Notes: a model not told the origin generated them from the letters alone. 64,000 nucleotides of DNA from Flavivirga eckloniae (GCF_002886045.1 NZ_CP025791.1:4913001-4977000), one strand, 5' to 3'; counted from the stretch's first letter, positions 1-7,829 are shown. A program made the numbers and translations.

Positions 1-114
1 ATGAAACGATTGAAAACGAAACATCTCATATATTCTGTACCACGAAACGGCTTCAGATTTTACCAGAACAATGCCAAAGAAAATCCCTACTAATAAAAAT
101 TTTAAATATTTCAT
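1..114 (-). CDS. DUF6691/YeeE-type sulfur transporter subunit, partial
   Basis: Only the first 38 codons are inside the window; the gene continues beyond base 1. It starts at the ATG whose complement is at 112-114. The visible protein begins [20 protein letters not shown] and continues with [15 protein letters not shown], which matches the start of the second half-protein of Bacteroidota YeeE/YedE pairs (DUF6691). That family consists of inner-membrane sulfur-compound importers made from two short subunits. The gene lies only 3 bp after the other half, so the two are almost certainly co-transcribed and form one transporter. The substrate (thiosulfate or a related compound) is inferred from the family. 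Confidence 0.75.
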   Translation of the reverse strand, partial: MKYLKFLLVGIFFGIVLVKSEAVSWYRIYEMFRFQSFH

Positions 115-117
115 ATC

Positions 118-675
118 TTAAAAAATTAGAGGTAAAATAAAATTAGTCATAATTAGTCCGCCAATAAAAAAGCCAATAACAGCAATTAAGGATGGCTTTT
201 GCAAACTACTAAGCCCTGTTATAGCATGTCCGGATGTGCAACCACCAGCATAACGTGTACCAAAGCCAACTAGTAAACCTCCTAAAATTAAAAGAAGTAA
301 CCCTTTTGTAGAGGTTAAAGCTTCTATACTATACATTTCATTAGGGACTAGCGTAGTGCCTGAATCTTCAAACCCCATATTTTGAAGTTCTACAATGGTT
401 GTTGGATTTAAATCAGTTGCACTATCGTTTGATAAATATTCTGTTGCTATAAAACCACCAATTATGGCGCCTAGAACAACCATTAGGTTCCATTTTTGTT
501 CTTTCCAATTAAAGTTAAAAAAAGTGGCAGCTTTTCCTGCTCCCATAATGGAGCACATAGTCCTTAAATTAGAAGACATACCAAATGTTTTACCAAAATA
601 GAGTAGTAATGCCATAACTAAGGCAATGAGTGGTCCAGTAATATACCACGGCCAGGGGTTTAAAATGTATTCCAT
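118..675 (-). CDS. YeeE/YedE family sulfur transporter subunit
   Basis: 185-residue membrane protein with hydrophobic segments near residues 12-27, 64-78, 124-140 and 160-180. The C-terminal half carries the family hallmark GTRYAGGCTSGHAITGLSSL, whose Cys is the conserved residue of YeeE-type thiosulfate channels. Its length is half that of a fused E. coli YeeE, which agrees with the split two-gene form, the partner following 3 bp downstream. The neighbouring Crp/Fnr gene is a plausible regulator, but this is inference from position. Role: uptake of thiosulfate or a similar sulfur compound across the inner membrane. Confidence 0.85.
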   Translation of the reverse strand: MEYILNPWPWYITGPLIALVMALLLYFGKTFGMSSNLRTMCSIMGAGKAATFFNFNWKEQKWNLMVVLGAIIGGFIATEYLSNDSATDLNPTTIVELQNMGFEDSGTTLVPNEMYSIEALTSTKGLLLLILGGLLVGFGTRYAGGCTSGHAITGLSSLQKPSLIAVIGFFIGGLIMTNFILPLIF

Positions 676-829
676 ACTTGTTTTATTAATTGCAAATGTA
701 AGATTAAGGGTAAGGTTATTATGTAATAAATGTTACGTAAGTAATGTGTTAATGATATTTTGAGTTTGGTGAGATTATTAATATCCAAAACCTGCTAACT
801 AAGGCAAGCCGATAATAATTGATTTTATA

Positions 830-1459
830 TTATAAAACTTCAATCTTATTTCTGCTGAGTTTTATTTTCTTTTCGTTTTCAAATTGCTTTAAAAGTCGAG
901 AAATAACAACACGCGAGGTATGTAAATCTTCAGCAATATCTTGATGCTTTACAATAATGGTATTAGACGTGTGAAGTTTAACCTTATTAATTAAATATTT
1001 GTAGAGGCGTTCATCCATTTTCATGAAAGCAAGATTATCTATGGCTTCCAACATTTCATCAAACCGTGTTTGATAGCTTTCCAATATAAAATTGCGCCAA
1101 CTTTCATTATTATGAAACCATTTTTGCATTTTTTGAACAGGTACCATAATAAGGCTGGAATCTTTTTCAGCTACAGCTCTAATTTTACTTTTAAAAGTAC
1201 CCATACAACAGGTAAGCGACATGGTACAGGTTTCTCCAGCTTCTAAGAAATAGATAAGTAATTCGTTACCTTCATTATCTTCTCGAAGTATTTTTATGTT
1301 CCCACTCAATAAAAGAGGTATATATTGTAGTGGTTGGTTGATATCTATAATAATATCATCTTTCGAAAATGTTTTTATAGAACCAACTTTTTCGATTTCA
1401 TTTATTAAGGCATCATCGAAAATATGTCCGAACTTTTGATATAGTAACTCCTTTTCCAT
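830..1459 (-). CDS. Crp/Fnr family transcriptional regulator
   Basis: 209 residues from the ATG at 1459; a TTG two codons upstream is a less likely start. The N-terminal half is a cyclic-nucleotide-binding-like jelly roll (region around QYIPLLLSGNIKILREDNEG, then LLIYFLEAGETCTMSLTCCM). The C-terminal part is a winged helix with the recognition-helix region HQDIAEDLHTSRVVISRLLK. The CTMSLTCCM stretch has three Cys in the effector domain, which would suit redox, Fe-S or sulfide sensing, but that is speculation. The same orientation and closeness to the YeeE/YedE pair suggest it controls sulfur transport. The effector cannot be told from sequence. Confidence 0.88.
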   Translation of the reverse strand: MEKELLYQKFGHIFDDALINEIEKVGSIKTFSKDDIIIDINQPLQYIPLLLSGNIKILREDNEGNELLIYFLEAGETCTMSLTCCMGTFKSKIRAVAEKDSSLIMVPVQKMQKWFHNNESWRNFILESYQTRFDEMLEAIDNLAFMKMDERLYKYLINKVKLHTSNTIIVKHQDIAEDLHTSRVVISRLLKQFENEKKIKLSRNKIEVL

Positions 1460-1495
1460 AGTCAAAAATAATGAATTACAAATTTGGAATAAAAA

Positions 1496-1528
1496 TTTGG
1501 TGATGTTTTAATAAAAATACTATATTTG
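1496..1528 (+). promoter_or_regulatory. Bacteroidota-type promoter of tRNA-Arg
   Basis: A TTTG at 1496-1499 is followed after 21 bp by TATATTTG at 1521-1528. This fits the -33 TTTG / -7 TAnnTTTG consensus of Bacteroidota sigma-A promoters (usual spacing about 19). The tRNA starts 13 bp further on. Confidence 0.65.
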
Positions 1529-1541
1529 CACCCACAAAAAA

Positions 1542-1615
1542 GGCCTCGTGGCGCAACTGAATAGCGCACTTGATTACGGCTCAAGAGGTTACAGGTTTGA
1601 ATCCTGTCGAGGTCA
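1542..1615 (+). tRNA. tRNA-Arg (anticodon ACG)
   Basis: 74-nt cloverleaf. The acceptor stem GGCCTCG pairs with CGAGGTC with one G-T pair. The anticodon stem CTTGA/TCAAG encloses loop TTACGGC with anticodon ACG. The T arm ACAGG-TTTGAAT-CCTGT is perfect. No CCA is encoded. A promoter lies just upstream and a hairpin terminator just downstream, so this is an independent transcript. The cassette array begins about 450 bp further on. Confidence 0.95.
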
Positions 1616-1621
1616 CAAGAA

Positions 1622-1661
1622 AAAACCCTATCTGATTGAATGATAGGGTTTTGTTTTTTTT
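1622..1661 (+). terminator. Rho-independent terminator of tRNA-Arg
   Basis: AAAACCCTATC and GATAGGGTTTT form an 11-bp stem with a 9-nt loop, followed by a run of T (TTGTTTTTTT). Confidence 0.85.
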
Positions 1662-1682
1662 AAACTAATGTTTAGTCCATAA

Positions 1683-1934
1683 TTTGATGAGTTTAAGAGA
1701 TTTTCTGAGGATAATCTTTTTAGCCCTAGTAAGGAGAACTTTGATTTTAATCGTCAAATAAACGTAGGAAGTTTTGAGACCAATAGATAGCGAATTGAAA
1801 GTATAATAGTTCCTGCCCTGCAATTTTTTAAATACTGGAAAACAAAGTATAAAGGAGCTGAAATAGTAACATATCAAGAGAGGGAGTGGAGGTTTATACC
1901 TAATTTAGAAGGAAAAAATAGAATAATCTTCTAA
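1683..1934 (+). pseudogene. AbiGi-like abortive-infection protein remnant
   Basis: Reading the plus strand from 1683 in one frame gives 83 codons of protein-like sequence with a single in-frame TAG at 1788-1790 and a natural stop at 1932-1934. The tail reads FFKYWKTKYKGAEIVTYQER followed by EWRFIPNLEGKN. The E-REWR-IP pattern is what I recall from putative AbiGi antitoxins (abortive phage resistance). There is no ATG and the N-terminus is missing, so it is a decayed fragment. An overlapping minus-strand frame of 70 codons (1665-1877) looks spurious. The family call is from memory and moderate. Confidence 0.45.
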
Positions 1935-2063
1935 GACAATGATGATTTTAATTTAATTAAGTCAAGAAAATTGAATTAAAGCAATCATATAGCATAGTAG
2001 GAAATAGATAAAAGCTATATGGATATATAAGTTACACTATATAATACTAAAGATTACTTCAGA

Positions 2064-2190
2064 GGTAACTTGGTGGCTCGTCGATGATTTGAAATTTTCA
2101 AAAAATCGGATTCAAAAGTTAAAAAACTAAAGTCACTCCCTTTAAATAAAATCACTTTTTCCTTTGGCAATCGACTGGCTATTGTTGTAT
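2064..2190 (-). repeat. attC-like site 0 (distal end, degenerate)
   Basis: Left core GGTAAC (2064-2069), 5 nt, then GGCTCGTCGAT; right arm ATCGACTGGCT, 3 nt (ATT), core GTTGTAT (2184-2190). The arms pair imperfectly, but the 5/3 spacing rule holds. It is the last site found at the array's distal end; no matching GTTACC partner is visible further left. Confidence 0.5.
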
Positions 2191-2368
2191 ATACCCTATA
2201 GCTTCGTGAGTATTAAAATTTTTTTAATATAATTTTTTCATTATTTTGATTATTCTAAAATTGGATTTTTCATGGAAGTCTTTCCCTTGGATTCTTTTCC
2301 GGTTTTATGGCAATATTTTTCCGGAAAATCTTCGTTTTTGTATCCATTCCAAACCTTCCATGACATGC
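2191..2368. other. Cassette without a recognisable gene
   Basis: The interval between sites 0 and 1 is bounded by GTTGTAT (2184) and ATACAAC (2369), which are perfect complements as in the other cassettes, yet it holds no convincing coding sequence. A plus-strand frame of 63 codons (2246-2437) runs through site 1 and looks accidental. ORF-less cassettes occur in integrons; this could also be a cassette whose gene has been deleted. Confidence 0.5.
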
Positions 2369-2489
2369 ATACAACGGTTACGTATAAGAATAGTTGCGGG
2401 TTTGCGTGCGAGGGTTTTCCGCAGGAAAATCAGTTAACGCCCTTTGATTAAGCACTATACCACAATTATTTTTATACATTGTTGTAGGT
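2369..2489 (-). repeat. attC-like site 1
   Basis: Core ATACAAC, 6 nt (GGTTAC), L box GTATAA; body with the palindrome TTTTCCGCAGGAAAA; right L box TATAC, 3 nt, core GTTGTAGGT. Belongs to the TTGCG/CCGCAGG subgroup. Confidence 0.85.
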
Positions 2490-2495
2490 GGTTTT

Positions 2496-3086
2496 TTATA
2501 TTTTCAATCCAATTCCAAATTTCAAAATATTAATATTCGTATTGTAACTTGTGTCGGGAACTCCATCCTCAACTCCAATTTTTATAAAGTCATATTGTGC
2601 TTGCAGGAATAATTTGTTAGTCAAATCATAGGATAGTCCAATATTAATATTAAAACCATTCTCATTATCGTCAATGTCAGCAGGCAAATCTGCATTTCTA
2701 TTTTCCGCCCAATTTGCATTAAAGATTACTATTGAATATCCTAATCCAATTTGAGGGTGAAATTTTTCTAAATTCGGAATATTGAGTTCAGCAAAGATTC
2801 GAGGTTGTATCGGGAAAATTTTTACGTCAAAAAGTTGATTTAAGTCGGTAGCGCCAGATTTTGAATTTTGAAAAAAACCAAAGTTTATAGAAGCTCCTAT
2901 ATTCACTATTTCATTTTCCGAAAATATATATTTGGCTCCAAGGTCAACTAATCCATTGTAATTCTGTCCTAAAAAATTGTCGCCTATTGCAATCGGATAA
3001 TTAGCCACAACACTAAATTTTGAATCTTGTGAAAATGATTTTATTGAAAAAACCAATAAAAATGTCAATACTAATTTTTGTTTCAT
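2496..3086 (-). CDS. Outer-membrane beta-barrel protein
   Basis: 196 residues with a typical signal peptide (MKQKLVLTFLLVFSIKSFSQ, cleavage after SFSQ). The remainder alternates polar and hydrophobic residues and has repeated aromatic-ended strands (LGAKYIF, INFGFF, IFAELNI, LGYSIVIF, IGLSYDL, QAQYDFIKIG), ending in KFGIGLKI, as expected of a small porin-like barrel. No ligand can be assigned. It is the only gene of its cassette, bounded by GTTGTAGGT on the left and ACCTACAAC on the right, a perfect 9-bp complement. The stop lies only 7 bp from site 1. Confidence 0.7.
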   Translation of the reverse strand: MKQKLVLTFLLVFSIKSFSQDSKFSVVANYPIAIGDNFLGQNYNGLVDLGAKYIFSENEIVNIGASINFGFFQNSKSGATDLNQLFDVKIFPIQPRIFAELNIPNLEKFHPQIGLGYSIVIFNANWAENRNADLPADIDDNENGFNINIGLSYDLTNKLFLQAQYDFIKIGVEDGVPDTSYNTNINILKFGIGLKI

Positions 3087-3099
3087 AGTTCTTTAAATT

Positions 3100-3238
3100 A
3101 CCTACAACGGTTACGTATAAGAATAGTGCGGTTTTGTGTCCGAGGATTTTCCGCAGGAAAATCAGAGTGACCAAATACGCACTAACGTTATGATTTAGGA
3201 TTAAACTTAAGCATTATTTTTATACAATGTTGTAAGTA
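3100..3238 (-). repeat. attC-like site 2
   Basis: Core ACCTACAAC, 6 nt, GTATAAGAATAGTGCGG; body with TTTTCCGCAGGAAAA; right arm TATAC, 3 nt (AAT), core GTTGTAAGTA. Confidence 0.85.
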
Positions 3239-3251
3239 GTACTTTATGTTT

Positions 3252-3860
3252 TCATTCTTTAACATAAACAGATTTGTCAAAAAATAATCTTCTCTCATAA
3301 CCTTTTCCATTTAATTTACCTCTTTCAACAATTAAACCCCGAATTCTCTTTTTCCCAGATGTAGAATATTCAATTCCAAATTCTGCAATGTGATTTAAAG
3401 GTAAACCTAAATCCAATAATTTGTCATTAGATATTCCGTCATTTTTAAGGCTATGAAACGTATCAAGTTTTATTTCAGATAGATTAGAAAAATCTTTTGC
3501 CAATTTATCCTCTTCTAAAGGAAGTACAACAAACATATCAGATTCCCATTTTATTGTAGGTTTGGTTAAAGTAAATTGTAATTTAGTTACTTCTCCTAGT
3601 TTTGTTGTATCCATAATATAGGTTTCGTAATAATTTCCTCCAACCGTATCATTATTCTTGTCTACTATCCAAATTTGATTAGTGTATTCTTTTCCATCAA
3701 TTTTAATATATTCGACTATACTGTCCTTGATATTTTCATCCATAATTTGGAATTTCTTTATTCCAATTCTGTCTTTGGTTTCCGTTAAAGAATTTTCTTT
3801 ATTATCTGATTTACACGACAAAATAGAAAGGAATAAAATCAGTAAAAAAGTTTCTCTCAT
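3252..3860 (-). CDS. Hypothetical lipoprotein
   Basis: 202 residues. The start MRETFLLILFLSILSC ends in a lipobox (LSIL-S-C, Cys16), so the protein should be a membrane-anchored lipoprotein. The mature part is hydrophilic with alternating beta-like segments (GGNYYETYIMD, KLQFTLTKPTIKWES). I do not recognise a family. Single-gene cassette; its boundary words GTTGTAAGTA and TACTTACAAC are perfect 10-bp complements. Whether it has a promoter of its own is unclear. Confidence 0.65.
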   Translation of the reverse strand: MRETFLLILFLSILSCKSDNKENSLTETKDRIGIKKFQIMDENIKDSIVEYIKIDGKEYTNQIWIVDKNNDTVGGNYYETYIMDTTKLGEVTKLQFTLTKPTIKWESDMFVVLPLEEDKLAKDFSNLSEIKLDTFHSLKNDGISNDKLLDLGLPLNHIAEFGIEYSTSGKKRIRGLIVERGKLNGKGYERRLFFDKSVYVKE

Positions 3861-3874
3861 TGGTTTTTCGGTAT

Positions 3875-3947
3875 TACTTACAACGTTTCGTATAACAATC
3901 GTAGCCTGCCGATAGGTGGCTATGATTTGTTATACATTGTTACCCAC
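3875..3947 (-). repeat. attC-like site 3 (shortest)
   Basis: Only 73 bp: core TACTTACAAC, 5 nt (GTTTC), arm GTATAACAATCGTAG; right arm CTATGATTTGTTATAC, 3 nt, core GTTACCCAC. The two arms pair over about 15 positions. Confidence 0.85.
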
Positions 3948-3954
3948 TTTTTTA

Positions 3955-4386
3955 TTATCGATAACAAATTAATTTTATTCTTTCTTCGTTAATGTCAAGA
4001 GCAAATTTACCTACACTTTCTATTAATTCTTTAATCTTTACCAAGCTTTGACTCTTTAAAGGTTCAGTCTTAATCACTTTTGGGAAAATCAGATACTCAA
4101 TTTCTTTAAAAGTTAACCAACCTCCAAGAGAATTATGTCCCTCAAATCCATTTTGCCAATAATCAAACCCGTACGTAGTATCTTCTTCTAAATAAATCTC
4201 TCCAATTTGCTCATTCTGAACTTTTTTGAATTCGATTTTTTGAACTTCACTTGATTCCTCTACAAATTTGTCAATCAGGCGAACCCATTTAGAGTTTGAC
4301 ATTAGGTGTTCCGTAAAATTAGCTACTGATTTTTCAATTTCTCGGTCAATTTGCTGATCATATTTTTTTGCCTTCTTGGTTCTCAT
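3955..4386 (-). CDS. Hypothetical protein, partner of the PLD nuclease
   Basis: 143 residues, no signal peptide or membrane segment. It is rich in Glu and Lys and predicted mainly helical (RTKKAKKYDQQIDREIEKSV at the N-terminus), with a Trp-rich central stretch (FDYWQNGFEGHNSLGGWLTF). No family recognised. Its ATG overlaps the stop of the upstream PLD-domain gene by 4 bp (ATGA at 4383-4386), so the two are translationally coupled and travel in the same cassette. A role as regulator, immunity protein or partner of the nuclease is plausible but inferred only from coupling. Confidence 0.65.
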   Translation of the reverse strand: MRTKKAKKYDQQIDREIEKSVANFTEHLMSNSKWVRLIDKFVEESSEVQKIEFKKVQNEQIGEIYLEEDTTYGFDYWQNGFEGHNSLGGWLTFKEIEYLIFPKVIKTEPLKSQSLVKIKELIESVGKFALDINEERIKLICYR

Positions 4387-5186
4387 TTTGTTAACTTAAT
4401 AAATTCTGAAACAAATTTGTCTGCTAACTCTCGACTTTGGTCAATTGAGATGGTCTCCTTATTCCATCTTGCCTTGTTTGTCCAATTATATGATCCGTGA
4501 ATCACTGTTTTTAGATCAATTACGCAAAATTTATGATGCATTATATTTTCATAAATCCCTTTTTTAGGTACTCGTTTGGCATCAAAATGTTTTTCATAAT
4601 TGAAGCCATATTTCTTATTAATATCATCGTCTAAGACGACAATTCGGACGTTTAACCCTTCCTTTTGTTTCAAGTAAAGCTCCTTTGCCAAAATCTTATC
4701 TGTAAACCACGCAACAGCTACCCAGATAGAAAACTTAGCGTTTCTAATTTGCTCAATTATTTGTGCTTGTATTTCTTCAAAATGTATTTCTACTTCTATT
4801 TCTTCTGGAAGGTCAGCTCCAATGATTTTGAACTTTCCATCCAATTCCTCTAATCGATATCCGTCTTGAATGATTAGTGGATTAATTTTTTCAACTGCAG
4901 TACTAATGTCTTTAGAATTGTCCTTCGCAAAATATCTAGGGTCAAAAACTATTTCTATTAACCTGATCATTTCTTTCGTTCCATTTATTTCATATAGCTT
5001 TTCTAAAACGTAAGCATTTCTGCTTAACGATTTAGGCATTCCACCATCCTGATACTTGTAGACATCTTTAAAGCCTACTTGATTGAAAAGTTTCAAAATA
5101 TTTGGACCGCTAAGACTTGGCGTTAATCCATTATCTCCAGAGATAAACTCTTTGATACTTTCAATTGTCAGGTCTGCTAGTTTCAT
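4383..5186 (-). CDS. PLD-family nuclease with AbiJ-like N-terminal domain
   Basis: 267 residues. Residues 1-95 resemble the N-terminal sensor domains found in AbiJ-type defence proteins (GPNILKLFNQVGFKDVYKYQ, then LEKLYEINGTKEMIRLIEIV and FDPRYF). Residues 140-265 form a single phospholipase-D-like domain with the HKD signature H217-x-K219-x4-D224 (HHKFCVID) followed by HGSYNWTNKA, as in PLD nucleases that dimerise to build one active site. No signal peptide, so it is cytosolic. It overlaps the downstream unknown gene by 4 bp. Family logic suggests a nucleic-acid-cleaving effector of an abortive-infection system; target and trigger are unknown. Confidence 0.75.
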   Translation of the reverse strand: MKLADLTIESIKEFISGDNGLTPSLSGPNILKLFNQVGFKDVYKYQDGGMPKSLSRNAYVLEKLYEINGTKEMIRLIEIVFDPRYFAKDNSKDISTAVEKINPLIIQDGYRLEELDGKFKIIGADLPEEIEVEIHFEEIQAQIIEQIRNAKFSIWVAVAWFTDKILAKELYLKQKEGLNVRIVVLDDDINKKYGFNYEKHFDAKRVPKKGIYENIMHHKFCVIDLKTVIHGSYNWTNKARWNKETISIDQSRELADKFVSEFIKLTK

Positions 5187-5195
5187 TTTTTAATT

Positions 5196-5332
5196 GTGGG
5201 TAACGGTTGGGCTATGGTGTCGTTGTGGAATTGTCCGCTAGGACCATTCCGGGAGAACCATGCGTTGGTTGAAAGATAGGGATTTTCGGATAAAAATTCC
5301 GCCACAATGAATTATAGGCGTTGTTAGCCATT
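5196..5332 (-). repeat. attC-like site 4
   Basis: Core GTGGGTAAC, 5 nt, L box GGCTATGG; right arm CCACAATGAATTATAGGC, 3 nt (GTT), core GTTAGCCATT. Its interior is nearly identical to that of site 13 because the two cassettes are copies. Confidence 0.85.
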
Positions 5333-5335
5333 GTT

Positions 5336-6292
5336 TTATTCCGCCTTGATTTTCATCATTTTATAAGATTCCAACTTTTTTAAGTCCAGAATCTTATTTG
5401 TGTTCCCATCAAAATTGCCCATTTGGGTGTTAATTACGAAGTAAATGTTTCCGTCGAAGATGTCAAAAGTGGTTGGAGTTTTAAAACTATTCGTGAACTC
5501 AACAATTTTTTCACTTCTCAGAATTTCGGTTCGAGCTTTGTTAAGGTCAAATCTAAACAATCCATTTTTTGATTTATCTCTCCAGCCATTCACGATTCCA
5601 TATAGATTATTTTTGTAAAATTTTAAACCATCTATACCTGAATAATTTTCTTTAGGTTCATTTATTATTTTTTTCGATTTTCTGTTGACAACACAAATTC
5701 CGTTGCCTGATGCTAAATACAAATATTCATCATTATTGGAGATAGTAATTCCGTTTGAGTTGGGAATCTTTTCAGAATCCAAATAGACTTCCATGGTTTT
5801 ACTTGGCCTTTGAATTTTATAGATTTTATTGCTTTCTGAATCGGTTATGAAAATTTCATTATTTAAACTAACGGCTAAATCATTTAAATAGTGAAAACTC
5901 GAGTCCTCAATTGAGTAGGAGTCGATAAGACTCCCTGAGGAAAGCTGCAGAAGTAAAAGTATTGATTCATTTTTATCTGCTGTAAGACTATTGCCAAGAG
6001 CATATAAAGTGTCTCCTTTTATTGTCATTCCAAAACCAGCTAAATAGTTATATTTGTTAGTCTCTAGAAAAGTTTTATGATTATTACCGTCGAGCGAACT
6101 GCTTACAATTTTATTGCTTTTTAGACTGTTTAGATATATTTTTTTTGAATTGCCGTCGATGGCGATACCTTCTGGTATTAAATCTTTTTCAAAATTCAGT
6201 TTAGTCAATTCCAATTTTTCACTTATACAAGAAATGAGTCCCAATAAAGTCAAGGATATAAAAATTGACTTAGTATTTAGGATTTTTTTCAT
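5336..6292 (-). CDS. SMP-30/NHL-like six-bladed propeller lipoprotein, copy 1
   Basis: 318 residues from the ATG at 6292. A longer frame to 6340 would start inside the insertion sequence, while MKKILNTKSIFISLTLLG is a perfect lipoprotein signal with lipobox LISC (Cys22). The mature protein has repeated blade motifs (PEGIAIDGNSKKIYLNS, LNDLAVSLNNEIFITDSESN, NSNGITISNNDEYLYLASGN, GLKFYKNNLYGIVN), typical of SMP-30/gluconolactonase/strictosidine-synthase-like propellers. The enzymatic activity cannot be stated. An IS481 copy sits just upstream inside the same cassette and may separate it from a promoter. The second copy (14295-15251) differs at two residues. Confidence 0.75.
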   Translation of the reverse strand: MKKILNTKSIFISLTLLGLISCISEKLELTKLNFEKDLIPEGIAIDGNSKKIYLNSLKSNKIVSSSLDGNNHKTFLETNKYNYLAGFGMTIKGDTLYALGNSLTADKNESILLLLQLSSGSLIDSYSIEDSSFHYLNDLAVSLNNEIFITDSESNKIYKIQRPSKTMEVYLDSEKIPNSNGITISNNDEYLYLASGNGICVVNRKSKKIINEPKENYSGIDGLKFYKNNLYGIVNGWRDKSKNGLFRFDLNKARTEILRSEKIVEFTNSFKTPTTFDIFDGNIYFVINTQMGNFDGNTNKILDLKKLESYKMMKIKAE

Positions 6293-6315
6293 TTTAGAAA
6301 TATGTATGTAAATGT

Positions 6316-7621
6316 TCGTTAAGAGACATGGTTTACACAAGTTAAAGATTAGACTTTACACTAAATTAGTTTCTAACCTTATGTTAGTTTTTTTATTTCT
6401 TAATTCATTTTCATTAAAGAAACCTAAAAATACGTTTCTGTAAAACACTTTCCAAATACCGTTACCAAGATTTTGGATTCCTACATATTTACCTTTTAGA
6501 GCACTTGTTAAATATACCCAATAATAGGACCTCCATCTGATAGCTCCGTTTTGAGTTACTTTAAGAACTTTATGGTCTAAATCATAATCAAAGAGAGGTG
6601 TTTTTTCGGGAAAAGGTCTGGTCTCAAAATTATGGACAGAAGCGGGTGTTTTCATGCCTAAAGCCTCATGGGGTCTTATGTGATTATATTCCTTTACAAA
6701 ATGGTTTAATCTGCGTTGTTGGGCTTTTAGATCATAAGCAGAAGGTCTGGCACATGCCGCCTTTAAGTCACGGTGCATGCGTTCGTGCCTTCCGTTTTGC
6801 TCAGGGTGGGCAGGGTCAGAAAACACAGGGGTAATCCCAAGTTCAATAAACCAATAAGAGAGTTGGGTATAGCGTTGGATGGCTCTTACAGAACCAAAGG
6901 GGCTACCGTTATCTGTATGGATTTGTTTAGGCATACCATACTTTCTAAAGACCTTTGTAAACTCAGTTTTAGCAGACTTTAAGTTTTCCTTATAATGCCC
7001 TTTAGCCGTAAACAAAAAACGACTTTTGGAATCTGCAATGGTTAGCGGGTGACAATAGATCTTATTGCCCATTAAAAACTTTCCTTTATAATCTGCACTC
7101 CATACTTCATTACATGATTTGGGGTCGAAAATAGGGAACACAGGTTTGACCCTTCTCATTCGTTTTTGAGGACAGACCAGACCATTTTTCTTGAGTATGT
7201 TGTGGACAGTAACCACAGAAGGAACTATTTCTTTATTGAAATCGTTAAACAAAAGTATTCTGATTTTTTTAGCTCCCCAACGTGGATATTTAGCCTTTAA
7301 TTTAATAATAGCTTTAACAATATTCTCACCCGTAGCGTTAGGATGTTCTCTGGGTGCTCTTGACTGCTCTTTTAGACCGTCATAACCTTGATTTTCGAAT
7401 CTGGAAATCAGCTTGTAGGCTGTTGGTCTTGAGATTCCAAAGTTTTTGCATAATTCTGTGATGGTATATTTCCCAGTTCTCCATTCACAGATAAATTCAA
7501 TTTTTTGTTCCATAGTTGTAGTTGCTTTCCAAGGCATGATAATTTGATTTTTATCTCAAATTACAACCTAAAAAAGTGTAAACTATGTCCCTTTAACTTT
7601 GTAAACTATGTGCCTTTACCA
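6316..7621 (-). mobile_element. IS481-family insertion sequence, copy 1
   Basis: About 1306 bp with imperfect terminal inverted repeats: the left end reads inward TCGTTAAGAGACATGGTTTA and the right end reads inward TGGTAAAGGCACATAGTTTA, followed on both sides by AAGTTAAAG. No clear target duplication was found. It is inserted inside a cassette between the lipoprotein start and the cassette's AATGGCTAAC boundary, so it travels as cassette cargo. The exact outer bases are uncertain by a few positions. Confidence 0.8.
6356..7537 (-). CDS. IS481 family transposase, copy 1
   Basis: 393 residues, a complete length for the family. The N-terminal helix-turn-helix region (ITELCKNFGISRPTAYKLIS, about 26-45) and a second HTH (about 71-125) are followed by an rve integrase core with the catalytic triad D149 (VWSADYKG), D209 (HTDNGSPF) and E252 (NGRHERMH). 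A C-terminal beta domain (KYVGIQNLGNGIWKVFYRN) completes the IS481 architecture. Intact, so possibly active. The other copy differs by a single residue (Gly34 here, Glu there). Confidence 0.92.
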   Translation of the reverse strand: MPWKATTTMEQKIEFICEWRTGKYTITELCKNFGISRPTAYKLISRFENQGYDGLKEQSRAPREHPNATGENIVKAIIKLKAKYPRWGAKKIRILLFNDFNKEIVPSVVTVHNILKKNGLVCPQKRMRRVKPVFPIFDPKSCNEVWSADYKGKFLMGNKIYCHPLTIADSKSRFLFTAKGHYKENLKSAKTEFTKVFRKYGMPKQIHTDNGSPFGSVRAIQRYTQLSYWFIELGITPVFSDPAHPEQNGRHERMHRDLKAACARPSAYDLKAQQRRLNHFVKEYNHIRPHEALGMKTPASVHNFETRPFPEKTPLFDYDLDHKVLKVTQNGAIRWRSYYWVYLTSALKGKYVGIQNLGNGIWKVFYRNVFLGFFNENELRNKKTNIRLETNLV

Positions 7622-7630
7622 TACCTAAAT

Positions 7631-7829
7631 AATGGCTAACGTTTAGTGTATGAAAAGTAGGGCAGTTGATAAGGTGTTTACTTTCGGTTTTACACTTAGC
7701 CATATTTTTCATTTTATTTTTATTTTTTCTAAAATACAAATTAAAAATATGGCGGACTTTGCAAATAAGCACAACAAGCCTTTGTTTTAGTACTTTTTGC
7801 TCTATTTTTTATATACATTGTTACCTGCT
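7631..7829 (-). repeat. attC-like site 5 (long form)
   Basis: Core AATGGCTAAC, 5 nt (GTTTA), arm GTGTATGAAAAGTAGGGCAG; right arm TATATAC, 3 nt, core GTTACCTGC. About 200 bp, of the same long subgroup as sites 14 and 18. A plus-strand frame inside it (7666-7860) is taken as chance. Confidence 0.85.

Larger units (their letters stand above)
5205..7640 (-). repeat. Duplicated cassette, copy 1
   Basis: 2436 bp, from just after the AAC of site 4 to the AAC of site 5, nearly identical to 14164-16599. It holds the site interior, the propeller lipoprotein gene and an IS481 element. Beyond these ends the two copies carry different boundary words and different neighbouring cassettes. Hence the repeat unit coincides with a cassette as integron recombination would define it. 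Confidence 0.85.

Noticed and set aside
1665-1877. Minus-strand 70-codon frame
   Set aside because: Overlaps the plus-strand coding-like remnant, has biased composition and no recognisable features.
2246-2437. Plus-strand 63-codon frame
   Set aside because: Runs through attC-like site 1 and into inverted-repeat DNA; not gene-like.
6598-6982. Plus-strand frames inside the IS481 transposase (also in the second copy)
   Set aside because: Antisense shadows of a well supported transposase gene.
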